Below are positions 22,185 to 33,597 of a DNA stretch of 64,000 nt, piece by piece; position 1 is the first letter of the stretch, and each line of letters begins with the position of its first letter. Origin of the DNA: Aspidapion aeneum (Eukaryota > Arthropoda > Insecta > Coleoptera > Brentidae); contig CAUYVT010000104.1 in NCBI GenBank assembly GCA_963576565.1, positions 496,001 to 560,000 of the forward strand, in the 5' to 3' direction. The translations under genes and the position numbers were made by a program. The notes beneath the pieces are model-generated. The model was not told the origin of the DNA, did no database searches, and saw nothing but the letters and a program-made list of their open reading frames with translations.

Positions 22185-23000
22185 CGAAACCTATAAAAAT
22201 AAAACAGGTTTTTTTTCTGATTTTTAAAAATAGCCCATGAAGTCTTAGGTACTTAGTTTTTAGAAAATTAGATAAATCTAATTATTTTAGTTTATTTTGC
22301 ATATAATATAGAAATACATATATGTGGGTAGACCTAACACTTTATGGTTTGTATCTTACCAAGAATATTACCCATGCAACTGAATAATAATTTTTGTAGA
22401 ATATTTATCTATCTTTATTTCATGTCATTTCAATCATTCTCAAAAATGAGTAACTTTTAATTTAAAGGCCACCAAAAAAACAAATTGGACAAATTCCAAA
22501 ATGAAAAAATGGTTAATATCATACCTCGATCCTTGTTTTTAGTCTAATAAAAAACACAGTTTAGCATTTTCGTAAAAATTTGTTGGCTATAATTTTTGTT
22601 TCAAACTTTGTACAAAAACCAAGTTATTTTAAAAAAAGAGAATTGGTGCGCCATTTTTTTAAAAAAGCGGCGGGAGCAGGCATCGCTCTATAATTGTGCC
22701 AAGCTTCGGACCTTTTGCACCAAAACGTCATATTATATGGTTAAACTGCTTAACTAACTTCAAGTCTTGCCCATAGGAAAGATTTATTATATTACAAAAT
22801 CAATCAAGTCAAGTTAAATAAAACCGTTAAAAACTACCAGCCAGAATAAGCAAAAAAATGTCAGAAGACTAGCAAAATTAGTCAAATTATTTCAATAAGA
22901 TAAAAAATACAATAATAATCCTTTACAAAGCCCCTCTTAAAATATCACCAGGCACTCGTTTCTGAGAATTCTATTAGATATTCCAAGGGTAAAAAAGCAG

Positions 23001-23387
23001 GTACAAATTACATATAACAAAGAAACCCGTAGCGTCTAAAATCTAATCTGCAATGTTGCCAAATTTCTGAGGGCGCTGCGACGCGGTTTTAATACGCAGA
23101 ATACGTTTTATACCACCGAGGTGACTCAGTGGACCGTTTAGTTACAGTAAAAGCGACGCTAGCGCCACCGGTAGATACGTGAACTACACGGCCAAAAAGT
23201 AGCTACATATACCATTTTGTGACCTCAGAACAAAATTTTGCACACAGCTTGCTGAGTGTGTGAGGAGTCGTCCCTGAAATTTTTATTGAAAAACGTTGTC
23301 ACCTCAAAAAAGTGAGGTACTAAAGTTATATATGAGGTGACACCGTAGTTTATATACTTTGTTTTGAGGTGGCTAAGTACCCTTTAT

Positions 23388-23388
<1 letters not shown>
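23001..23388. other. Intergenic, GC-richer
   Basis: Contains GCGACGCTAGCGCC and repeated GAGGTGAC/GTCACCTC motifs that form small inverted repeats around 23,300-23,380. No coding frame. Confidence 0.4.

Positions 23389-23439
<51 letters not shown>
23389..23439. repeat. (TA)n microsatellite
   Basis: About 25 TA dinucleotides, in the same relative position before flank A as the tract at 9,265-9,306. Confidence 0.95.
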
Positions 23440-23441
<2 letters not shown>

Positions 23442-23454
23442 ATGCACTCAGCGT

Positions 23455-24790
23455 TGTCACCTCGGCGTTAAGGATATGACGACCTGACCTCACCTATTTC
23501 TAGTGGTGTTAGCCCATATATAAGTACATATATGACATGAGGGGATGTTCCTTTATCAGAATTTCAAAAGAGGGGTAAATAATTTTTTTTCAAATATTTG
23601 ATAAATACGTGGAATACGTTCGGACCTCAGACCGATATACAACCTTTGGATATGTGCTATTTTCTGCCACCTCAGGCACTGTTGCCGGTTTTATTAAGGT
23701 GATAACGTATGGCGTAACAATAGCTTTATCTAACTAAATTTAAATATTAAATATAAGGTAACAACGTTTTACTTTTATTTAGGGACACTTTAGGAAATAT
23801 AACAACTTTAAAAAGTTGCAAAAGTTTGTAAGAAAAGATTAATGGTGACAACGTACTGTCTTTAAATAAAAAACCGAACATTTGTACTCTCATTATAGAA
23901 AAACTTGCTGTTATTTTTTTTGGAAAACACATTTTGAGGTTTTGTGTTCTCTGAAAAGTTGCATAGCTTGAAAGTCCTAAATACAATTTTTGTTGAGAAA
24001 TGGTTTACTTACTGTCAAAAATTCTACACATAGATCCGATAAACATTAAAAGGAAATTGTCAAAAGTACACTCTATGGAATGCAAAAAAAATTAATACAT
24101 TATCTTAATTTATATATTTTTGGGTTTGCAATGTTTATGACATGATTGATATGACAGAATTTTAAAAAAAAATTAATTATCCGTAACAAAAAAATTTATA
24201 AAAAATAAATTGTGATAATTAGTTAAGCCGTTTAAAACAGGAAAACCATTTACAGGAATGATGTGTTTGCCCACGCCACAGCCCAACGCGAATATTATTA
24301 ATCTAATAATAACCACCAGCAATCACAAGGCTCACATGTTGACGTGATGTCAGAATTTGTAAATGATATTCTTTATCAAAAAAGTTTCACGGGCGAATCC
24401 TCAGAGGTAAATTAGCTTGGGGACGCATTTCGGCTCCCAGAAGACAGCCTAAGCCCTGGATTTTTTTAAATTTGAAGGAATTTCACGAGGTAAAAAGTCT
24501 TAACAAAAAAGTTTTACGGGCAAGTCCTCAGAGTTAAAGGTAGCTCGGGGAAGCGCTTCGGCCTCTTTACGCCTTATTCAGCCCGAGCATTAACATGAAA
24601 TGAAATGATCATGTCGGTATCTGAAAAAGAAATAGAAAATATGGTGTTTACTGAGGAGAGACCAACTGTCAATTTGCAGCTTTGACATTCTTTATTATTT
24701 AATTTTTAAGTCATATCCAAATTATAATATCTTTATGTTCAATTTAGCAGTGTGAGTAAGAGTGATTTGCTGCCGTAATAGCCAAGAATT
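23455..24790 (-). repeat. Solo LTR-like repeat with the same flanks as the Gypsy element
   Basis: Flank A (23,455-23,680) equals 9,307-9,531, the central ~665 bp (23,680-24,345) equals the two direct repeats of the 9.5-15.1 kb element, and flank B (24,346-24,790) equals 15,108-15,540. So this locus is the same arrangement with one repeat and no internal region, as expected of LTR-LTR recombination in a duplicated locus. The 79-residue minus frame at 23,747 lies inside the repeat and is not protein-like. Confidence 0.65.
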
Positions 24791-26410
24791 ATTTTTAACT
24801 GTTTAGTTTGAAGCGTGTTTTTTAGTTTTTTTAACTAAGTATATTTATTTTTTACTTTTTAGTTTAATGTGCTGTGAAATCGTGTTTTTTAATTAACTAT
24901 ATTACGTCGGTATACTGGCAAAATACACTCAAAGTCATTTTTTTTTAGTTTTTGAGCCATGGTGAAACCTGGCCGTTACAACCAAGTTTAAAAAATACAT
25001 TAAATCACAGACTTCACAAAATCTATAGAATATTACTAAAATTTCAAAAAATAACTTTTTTTACATAGGTACTTACACTACGTTCTCCAATATTCAATGC
25101 ATAAATAATGTAAAATTCAGGAGTTTTTCAATGAAATCAAATGTCTTAAATGTTGTTCCTAATTTCAAAACTTCTTAAAATGCGTTTTTCTCAAAACTAA
25201 ATTTTTGACTTAGTGTATGCTGCCAGTATACCGATGATTTATTTTCACAATAATACTAGTAATAATAAAAATAAATTGTCCTGATCAGGATAATGAGAAA
25301 AACTTAATAAGGAATATTTCTTGTGGGGAGGGGAGCGAGACCTCATTAAGCCGTTTTTTAACCTATTTTATTGTTTTGTTCCTGAAATATATGAAAAATG
25401 TCTGCGAAATTATTAATCTTGGCGTTGTCACCGGTTCTTGATAAGTGTATACAGAGTCTAAATTAAATTTGTTCGTTTTTCCAAATTCATAGGCTTTGGG
25501 GGGGGCGGCTCCCCGAAGTACCACCAAGGGTGCTCCTCGAAAATTATTGTATTGGCATCGGTTCTTGATAAGTGTACAAAGTTTAAATTAAATCTGTTCG
25601 TTTAAAGTAGGTCAAAATCTAGTCCAAAGGAGTCAGTTACAAACATACATTCCTACCTAAAAACATACAGGTGAAGCTAATAAAAGCGTGTTAAAAATAA
25701 GAAATTACAAAATACGAAAACTTTTATTTAAAACTTGTTATTTCCCCACAATTTTAATTCTGGTAACAGAATTTTCAGAAATTGATTAAAAATCTGATTA
25801 AAAAAAAATAAAGCGACCTAAACACCCAGAACTACTGCGTTTTTCAGATGGCTGTACGTAAGTTAAAAAATTTCAAGGTAAAAGGCAGAAAAGCCATTTC
25901 GATATAGTAAGCCGATTTTAATGTGCAGCTACAGGTTTTTCAAAAGTCCGAAGAACCGAACCGATCCGGATAAACATACATACAATCAAACAAATGTCAC
26001 AAAATATTTCTAAGTTATTTTTTTAAAAAATCCGTCGAACATAATACCTTTCCTAGCTTTTGCTGCACGAACTAGGAAAGTAAAAATTGGGACTGATAAA
26101 AACTGAAGTCCAAAAAGATAATGGGAGTTACATACAAAAACGGACAACTTTTATTTAATTTGACCTACAAACTGTGAATATAGGGTACAATAATTAATAA
26201 TAGGCTCATTATTTTTCAACTAAATTTAACTAAAGTTAAGTTGAACAGATAAGGAATTTTTAAATCTAGTCAGATAAAATTTAATCTGACGAGTTTTTTT
26301 AACGTCAAATTGCCCGATTTGAATGAAATTTGGTACCTAGGCTGGGTCTTGGGTCGAGATGGTCCTATTTAAAAATGAACAAAATCCACCTAACGCAAGC
26401 CAAATAAAAG
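24791..26410. other. Intergenic with short repeat fragments
   Basis: No gene. A GC-rich fragment at 25,320-25,440 relates to the 8.2/18.5 kb family. TTCTTGATAAGTGTA with following AATTAAAT occurs twice (25,435 and 25,562). Bases 26,020-26,085 match short repeats at 3,180 and 18,815. Confidence 0.5.
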
Positions 26411-26745
26411 GGTGGGGGTAGATTTTAAAAATTGGAGTTTATGTGAAAATATGGCGTGTGTGATATCGAACGAAAGGTTATTGAGTTTGCAGTTAAACAA
26501 AATACATTTTAGTTTATTTTCAAAAAAGGGTGGGGGTAAATGTAAAAAATTAGAGTTTAAATGAAAATATAGCTTGTGTGGTTTTAAACGAAAGGTAATT
26601 GAGTCTGGAGTTAAACAAAATACATTTTAGTTTAAAAAAAAGGTGGGGGTAAATTAAAAAAAATAGAGTTTAGGTCAAAACATGGCTTGTGTGGTGTCAA
26701 ACGAAAGGTATTTGAGTCTGGAGTTCAATAAAATATATTACAGTT
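26411..26745 (+). repeat. Three tandem ~114-bp units
   Basis: Each begins AGGGTGGGGGTA and contains GGAGTTTA/GAGTTTA, GCTTGTGTGG and AACGAAAGGTNATTGAGTCTGGAGTTAAACAAAATACATTT. Units start near 26,411, 26,527 and 26,640. Non-coding minisatellite. Confidence 0.85.
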
Positions 26746-26883
26746 TTTAGTTATACTGTCATAAATAAGTTTAAAGTCGGATCATTTTACTATAGCAATA
26801 ACCAATATTGCTGCGCTTGCACTAATTTCGTCTATAAAAGCCGATGCTGGATAATAGACCGGCATTACTTTCGCAAGTGATCA

Positions 26884-27000
26884 ACCCAGTATACCACTGA
26901 AATACGTGGTCCCTACTAAACACACCCAGTTCACCACTGAAATACGTGGTCCCTACGAACCCAGTACACCACTGAAATAATGTGGTCCCTACTTAACATA
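26884..27000 (+). repeat. Three tandem hairpin units
   Basis: ACCCAGTATACCACTGAAAT-ACGTGGTCCCTAC repeats starting at 26,884, 26,924 and 26,959 (periods 40 and 35). Each unit has the inverted pair ACCAC...GTGGT, so the array can fold into three small hairpins. It is followed by CTTATGGCC-type short repeats to ~27,110. Confidence 0.85.
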
Positions 27001-27839
27001 CCTAAGTAAAACCTCACTATTGTGGTTACGCTTTATGGCCCATAAGGCCAACTCTCTACGGCTTATAAGGTCTATTTCTTATGGCCCCTAGGTCAACTCT
27101 CTCCAGCCAGCATCCCTCTTTTTACATTATTTATTTATTTATAGCAATAACCTCTATTCCTGTTAATCTGTTTTCTTATAAAAAATATACGTATAAATGC
27201 GGATTGTTTATACTTAATTTTCATATTCCCCTAAATCCCTCAGTCACAATGGCACTAAATAACAAACCTCGTGACATATATGGTAGAGATACCACTTGTC
27301 ACAAATATAGTCGTGACAATATTAGCTTACATGTACACTATAATTAAAGTACCTAGTGTGAGCGTAGGTGCCCATATATTAGCAGAGTATTTTTTTTAGT
27401 CCTTGCCGTATATTCATCTTGTAAGCCTATTATGACATCAATAACGTGCTTGTATATTTTATTTGTTATTTTCTTCCCCGTGACATCCAGTGTATATTTT
27501 TCTTATTTGCACACATATACCTGTAACATATTTGCACATTTGTGACATCCCTAACGTCTTTGTATATTTTATTTGTTATTTGTTTCCTCGTGACATCCAG
27601 TGTATATTTCTTATTTTTATAGAGGTACTTGTTACATCCGTTATTTTTATGAAACGTTAGCAACATTGCTGGATGTCACAAGTTAACACAAATATTTAGG
27701 GATGTTGCAACGTCAAAATTTTTTGGATATACAATGGACGCCACAAAGATATGAAAAATTTTATTTCTAAATTTGTGAGTTTATCGAAATATTTTTATGA
27801 AATTAAAAATAAAATATTTTTTATTAATAATTTCAAATA
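27001..27839. other. Intergenic with a ~112-bp tandem duplication
   Basis: GTNTTTGTATATTTTATTTGTTATT...CGTGACATCCAGTGTATATTT occurs at ~27,447 and ~27,556. The small frames at 27,081 (+) and 27,466 (-) have no recognisable domains. Confidence 0.5.
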
Positions 27840-29560
27840 TTACCTGCTTCTTTGACCCTTGGAATGTTTAATAAAATTCTCAGAAACGAGTGTCTGGGTC
27901 TTATATTTTAAAAGGGGCTTTGTAGAGGATCATTATTGTATTTTTTATCTTATTGAAACAATTTAACTAATTTTGTTAATCTTTTTACATTTTTGAAATT
28001 ATTCTGGTAGTTTTTAATTGAAAATTACTTGACTTAATCAACGGTTTTAATTAACTTGACTTGATTGATTGTGTAATACATCAAATCTTTGCGACAGCTA
28101 TTCATACAGTTTTCTATGGGTTTTAGATTTGAAATTAGTTAAGTAGTTCAATCATTAGAGATATAAAATATAGTTTGAAACAAAAATTATAGCCAACAAA
28201 ATTTTATATGAAAATGCTAAAATGTGTTTTTTTGTTAGGCTTATAATTTTAGAAGTATGATATTAACCATTTTTCCGTCATTTTGGAATTTGCTCAATTT
28301 GTTTTTTTGGTGTCCTTTAAATAAAAATCTACCCATTTTTGAGAAAGATTGTAATGCATGACACCCACATGTATTTCTATATTTAATTCAAAATAAACTA
28401 AAAATAATTAGGTTTTATCCAATTTTCTAATAGACAAAATATATAATAGAGTTTATTTTAGGAAACTCTATGGGCGTCCCAATTATGGGGCTATTTTTAA
28501 AGATTAGAAAAAAATCCGTATTATTATTATAGGTTTTATTCAGTTTTTTGAAAAAACATTTAAGAGGAAAATATTGAAAACATTTTTTTTTAAATAATTT
28601 TCTCTTTTAAACAGTATATCATATAGTATTGTTAAAGCCAAAGTTGATACTCCAGGGTCGTACGAAAATTACGGATATTTTTATAATAAACCAAAATTTT
28701 TAGGTTTTATATGATTTTCTCAAAAACTAAGCTTCCTACATCAAATATGTTTGGAACTTTATTGTAGGAATGTAAATTATAATTTTAAAAATCTATAACT
28801 TAAACGACTAGAGTTGATAGTTACCACTCCACTGGCATCCCTATATTGGGAATATTTGTAATCCTAAAAAATCGTCACCTTTTTCAGACGCCTAGTCAAC
28901 TTACAGGGGCAATTGAGCGTCCCTGTATGTAACAGATATTGGCAAAAGCTGACATCTACCATATTCAGATACCCTAAATTACCCCTGCAAATTGGCTCGT
29001 GAGGAGGCCACATTAGGCGACTTCTTATAGTATTTATTTATTTTTCTAATTATGCGGTTAGCCCGATATTTATTAACTCAAAGTCCATACATTTTTTTCT
29101 CCTTAAAACTATGCCTGCCTAGTCATTAAATTAAGTTGGGCCCATAATTTTTTTTTTGTATATTACTTTTACCCCTCACAAGGAAACCCAAATCTTAGAA
29201 TGGTTTAATACAATTTATGGCCATCGCCCATCTTTGTGATCTCGTAGCGTCAGCAAGCCACAGAAATTTAAATAGATGGATCCACGCTATCTCAGCTTTG
29301 AAAATATCTTAGAAACTAAAATATCTACGAAGTTTTTGATTTAAACACTTAAATGCGAAAAATACGTTTTACTAAATTCCGAAAATTGCATATTGATGAA
29401 ATGCTTCGATAAAAAGTTAGCATATTTTCATTCAGTCATTAGGAATAATAGATTATGACCAATATCCAATCAGCTTGCTACAGTATTGAATAATATTTTA
29501 CGTGAAAATTTCATGAAAATTGGTTTAGCGGTTTGGGAGCTATGTTATCACCTCAGTATA
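27840..29560. repeat. Right copy of the large inverted duplication
   Basis: Mirror of 19,015-23,000 without the 141-bp-unit insertion. The bases around 28,530-28,540 (ATAGGTTTTATTCAGTTTTTTG) preserve the pre-insertion site. No coding potential. Confidence 0.75.
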
Positions 29561-29741
29561 TTGGTTAATGTATGCTAAATTTAGCTCACAATTGTAAAAT
29601 TCTCATAAGATATTTCAAGATGAGCTTCGTAGAAAATTATTATTGTTTTTTTCATCTTATTGGAATATTTTAATTAATTTTTATCCTATTCACAATGTTT
29701 TTAATATTCTGGTATTTGTAAACGGTTTTATTGAACTTGAA

Positions 29742-30176
29742 TTAAATTATTTGCTATACCTTTGCTTGAAACCTTGTGACAGCTATTCAGAAATATTCCT
29801 ATGAACAGGGGCATGGCAAAAAAGGTCTACTCTGGCCTACTTGTCAGACCTGCGGGTCAACCCCCCCACTACTACTACTTCCTATGAACTTCAAACTTGA
29901 AATTTTGTGGCTATGTAGGGTTCTCGTGACAATAAAAGTTTTTTTATTACAAAATTATTGAACCGATTTGCTCTAAATTTGAAACTTCTATGTACTTCCA
30001 GTCACTGTCTATGATTTTTGAATCAAGCTTTAAAAATATCAACATGAAGAATCCAAAATGGCCTACTCCTTATATCTTATTTAAGATAAGTCAACTGAGC
30101 AGTTTTTATTAACAATAAAAGAAAACACATTATACTATACCAAGATATAAAACCATCATTTTAGTAAGATATGGTT
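29742..30176 (+). repeat. Second copy of the 7,063-7,400 repeat
   Basis: Same order of landmarks as the 7-kb copy (TTATTTGCTATACCTTTGCTTG, CTATGTAGGGTTCTCGTGAC, CTTATATCTTATTTAAGATAA). It abuts the 3' end of the minus-strand LINE. Confidence 0.8.
29807..29878 (+). mobile_element. 72-bp retroposed insert with 11-bp target duplication
   Basis: Bounded by TTCCTATGAAC at 29,796-29,806 and again at 29,879-29,889. The related locus at ~7,118 has a single TTCCGATGAAC and no insert. The insert ends in CTACTACTAC, a short tandem tail like those left by target-primed retrotransposition. It is probably a severely 5'-truncated LINE or SINE copy; no other copy is seen in the window. Confidence 0.8.
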
Positions 30177-30199
30177 ACTACTACTATGTCGGTTTAGAA

Positions 30200-31705
30200 C
30201 GTTTTTCTACGTTGTCCGACGCCTATTCTCCACCTGCTTCGATCCTGACAATCATCTTCTGTCAGATTCTTTTGACTCATTGATCTTTGGATTGACTGTT
30301 GCCATTCTAGTTTAGGACGTCCTCTTTTTCTGCGCCCTACTGGTTGCCACTCTAGGACCTGTTTTGGTAATCATTCGTCGTTCATCTGTTGTACATGGCC
30401 GTACCATATCAATTGCCTTTTAGTGATGTCATCCGTTGTGCTTCCCTCGATTCCCATTCTTTCTTTTATGATCTCATTTCTTATGTGATCTAATCTAGAT
30501 ATTCTCATTGATCTTCTTATTGCATCCATTTCGACACTTTCCATTTTTGTTTTGTATTTTTCTGTTACGCGACAAGTCTCTATTCCATACAACAGCGTGC
30601 TTTTTACCATTGTTTCATATATGTTAAAATTTACATTCTTTCTTATCTCTCTGCTCCATAAAATACTGTTAAGACATCCAATAACCTTTTTTGCTATTAC
30701 TATTTTTTTCCAATTCTTTACAGTCTGTTCCTGCCTTATCAAATGTGACACCCAAGTATACATACTCATTGCATGGAGATATTGTTTGTCCATTGTCTAG
30801 TTCTACTCACTGGATTCGTTTCCAATACATAAGTACTGTGTCTTGTCCACGTTCACTGTTAGTCCCCACTTTTGGTATTCTTCCGTTAACTTTCTCATCA
30901 TATACTCCATGTCTTCTTTATCATTAGCTACAATTACTTGGTCGTCAGCAAACTGTAGTGTGTTTATAGTAAATCGGTCGTTAAGTTGTATTTCCATGCT
31001 GTGCACTTTACGTTTCCAGTTTTTTAGAGCCATTGCGATATATATTTTAAAAAGAGTTGAAGAGATACAACATCCCTGTCTTAAGCCTTTTGTTACCAGG
31101 AATTCTTTTGAAAGTCGATTTCCAATTTTAATTTTAGATTTTGACCCTTTGTATAGTTCTTTTATCGCTTTTATGTATGTATGATTGATATTAGTTTGTT
31201 CCAACACCGTCCATAATGTTTCTACTGGAACGGTATCATATGCTTTTTGTAGGTCCAAAGGTAACATGAGTCTCTATATTTCTGGCGCTTCTTTTCTCAA
31301 TTACTTGTTTAAGACAAAAACATTATCACTACAAGATCTGCCTGCACGAAACCCACTTTGCTCTTCTTCTTCTTGTTCATGAAAATCATTCTCTATTAGA
31401 TCTCTAAGAATCCTACCGTACAATCTACTTAGAGTGCTGGTGACTGAAATTCCTCTGTAATTGTTACAATCCAGCTTGTTTCCTTTTTTATGTATTGAGG
31501 ATATGAATGCAATTTTCCAATCATTAGGTACTGGATGTCCGTTTATGCATTGATTGATAATATATGTCAGATTTTCGAGTAGTTTCTCTGATCCATATTT
31601 GAGCATTTCAGCATATATTCCCCCAGGTCCGCTAGCTTTTCCGGATTTAAGCTTTTTTATACTATTCTTTATCATTTCTTTTTCGATGACAACACTCGCA
31701 ATTAA
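30200..31705 (-). pseudogene. LINE reverse transcriptase, minus-strand copy (5' truncated)
   Basis: Non-LTR RT recognised from SGKASGPGGI, NDWKIAFISSIHKKGNKLDC, NNYRGIS, EEEEQSGFRAGRSC, MLPLDLQKAYDTVP (motif A Asp) and LQFADDQVIVANDK (intact FADD box). A C-terminal segment with QLIWYGHVQQMNDE follows. It reads in one frame with an in-frame TAA at ~31,301, and between ~30,690 and 30,805 stops and compensating frameshifts scramble about 35 codons. It is cut at the 5' side near 31,705, so endonuclease is missing. The 3' end is followed by a (TAG)n-type tail (30,180-30,192 on this strand). RTE-like features are the short tandem tail and C-terminal style; clade assignment is inference. Confidence 0.85.
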
Positions 31706-32553
31706 AGTGGTATGATGTGCGAGCATTTCGTGGTGTTACCTGTGGATCGGCCACCATCTGGTAAAAGCAAAAATATTATTCCCTTTAAGAAAAACAAATA
31801 AGGCCGAAAGTATTAGAGAAAATGAAAACCTAGAATGCATCGAAGACTATCAAAAATACAACTTTAGAAGTCTAGAAATCGAAAGTGCTCAAAGATTGTA
31901 TCAGAATCGATTAGATGAAAAATTGATAAACACAAATCACTCATTTAAAGTGACAGATACAAACATAATAAAAAGCTTGAAGGAAGTAAGCAACGAAGCT
32001 GCTGGATACCAAGATAATAGAAATAACAGGAAGATGTGGTGGACGGAGAAAGTACAGGAAATGGTCAAAAAGAAAAAACGCACATACTTGAAAGAGACGA
32101 GACTCGAATATTTGGCAGCCTCTCCGAGAAGAGGCATAGAAGTACATGGAGAGGAAGTAATCATCGAAAAATGAATGATAAAGAATAGTATTAACAAGTT
32201 TAAATCCGGAAAAGCTAGCGGACCTGGGGGAATATTTGCTGAAATGCTCAAATATGGATAAAAGAAACTACTCGAAAATCTCACATATATTATCAATCAA
32301 TGCACAAACGGACACCCAGTACCTAATGATTGGAAAATTGCATTCATATCCTCAATACATAAAAAAGGAAACAAGCTGGATTGCAACAGTTACAGAGGAA
32401 TTTCAGTAACCTGTACTCTAAGTAGTTTGTACGGTAGGATTCTTAGAGATCTTATAGAGAATGATTTTCATGCACAAGAAGAAGAAGAAGAGCAAAGTGG
32501 GTATGATACCGTTCCAGGAGAAAAATCATAGACAGTGTTAAAGCAAACTCATA

Positions 32554-32809
32554 GGGACCTATTGCAATACGGCCAGGCAATAATTGTGCCGTTTCACAAT
32601 ATAAGAACAGGTATCTTTTTTTAAAATTAGGCCTTTGTGTATCATAAGACCCGGAATTAATAGTGCCGCCACTATTAATGGAAAATAAACGACTGTATTT
32701 ATAAATTCGACTTTGGTATGTCAATTATGAAAGATCAACTGTCAGTTTTTGGGAAAATGTCAAAATGGTGCCGGCACAATTATTGCCTGGCCGTACTGCA
32801 ATAGGTCCC
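32554..32809. mobile_element. 256-bp MITE with 38-bp inverted termini and TA duplication
   Basis: Termini GGGACCTATTGCA(A/G)TACGG... are inverted over 38 bp with one mismatch. TA at 32,552-32,553 and 32,810-32,811 flank it. The interrupted LINE sequence can be aligned across the site with the minus-strand copy, confirming insertion. TA duplication is the hallmark of Tc1/mariner-type transposition. No transposase inside. Confidence 0.9.
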
Positions 32810-32922
32810 TAATATAATAATACATAAAAGCGATAAAAGATCGATCGACTTTCAAAAGAATTCCTGGTAACAAAAGGCTTAAGATAGGCATGTTGTATCT
32901 CTCCAACTCTTTTTAAAATATA

Positions 32923-33597
32923 CCGGGTGGGCCAAATAAAACCGAACAATTTTTTTTTATTATGATTTTTGAACTGTACAATCGATAGAGAATTAAACAG
33001 AGTTTGGACTAAATATATTTTTTTGTCAGCGATCTCAAAATCCAAGATGGCGGACGAAATTAAAATGTACTATTCAACGCTGCTCGTTTATTCTTGTATT
33101 GGGAACATGTTTTAATCATTTTTTAAAATGAGTAAAATGGCTGCATTTTTGCCACGCTTATTAAGGTATGAATTAGCAAAATCGGATCAGTGGTTCTAAA
33201 AAAAAATATTTTTGTTCCAACCATTGTTTTGCATATTATACGATTGCCTTATTTCCTTATAAATGCATTACTACTTAACTGATTAAATAAAAAAACATCC
33301 AAGTGGGAATTGATTGCTTTTTAAATAACAACAATATTTTTTTTTAGAACCATTAAATCGATTTTGCCGATTGATACCCTGTTGAGCGTTGCAAGAATGC
33401 AGCTTTTTTAATGATTTAAGTAAATAATTAAAACGTGTTCGCAACACAAGAATAAACGAGCATCTTTGAAGGGTACAATTTAATTACGTTCGCCATCTTG
33501 GATTTTCAGATGACCAACAAAAATATATATTTAGTCGAAAGTAATTAATTCTCTGTCAAGTGCAGGTTGTCCCATTAAAATTGATGACATAGTTCAA
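32923..33597. mobile_element. Fold-back element inserted in the LINE
   Basis: Arms ~32,950-33,205 and ~33,335-33,597 are reverse complements (CAAAATCCAAGATGGCG, GCTCGTTTATTCTTGT, GGTTCTAAAAAAAAAT) around ~130 bp. Each arm matches 3,609-3,920. About 60 bp of LINE sequence is missing at the site compared with the minus-strand copy. The start CCGGGTGGGCCAAATAAAACC resembles the start at 3,609. Confidence 0.8.

Larger units (their letters stand above)
19015..23000. repeat. Left copy of a large inverted duplication (mate 27,840-29,560)
   Basis: Three blocks match the mate as reverse complement and in mirrored order: 19,015-19,330 with 29,200-29,555 (ATAGCTCCCAAACCGCT), 20,400-20,716 with 28,535-28,880 (GAAAATCATATGAAACC, ACATTTGATGTAGAAAGCTT), and 22,185-23,000 with 27,840-28,530 (TTGTTGGCTATAATTTTTG, GAGAATTCTATTAGATATTCC). 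This copy has an extra ~1.46 kb between blocks two and three, which is the 141-bp-unit element copy III. Intervening bases 19,330-20,400 hold no gene. Confidence 0.75.

Noticed and set aside
26411..27000. CRISPR array
   Set aside because: Repeats are directly adjacent with no unique spacers, in a eukaryotic repeat context.
30552..31382. Plus-strand ORFs over the minus-strand LINE (82, 78, 113 and 65 residues)
   Set aside because: Antisense shadows of RT coding sequence.
31937..32296. Minus-strand ORFs of 119 and 68 residues
   Set aside because: Antisense of the plus-strand LINE linker region.
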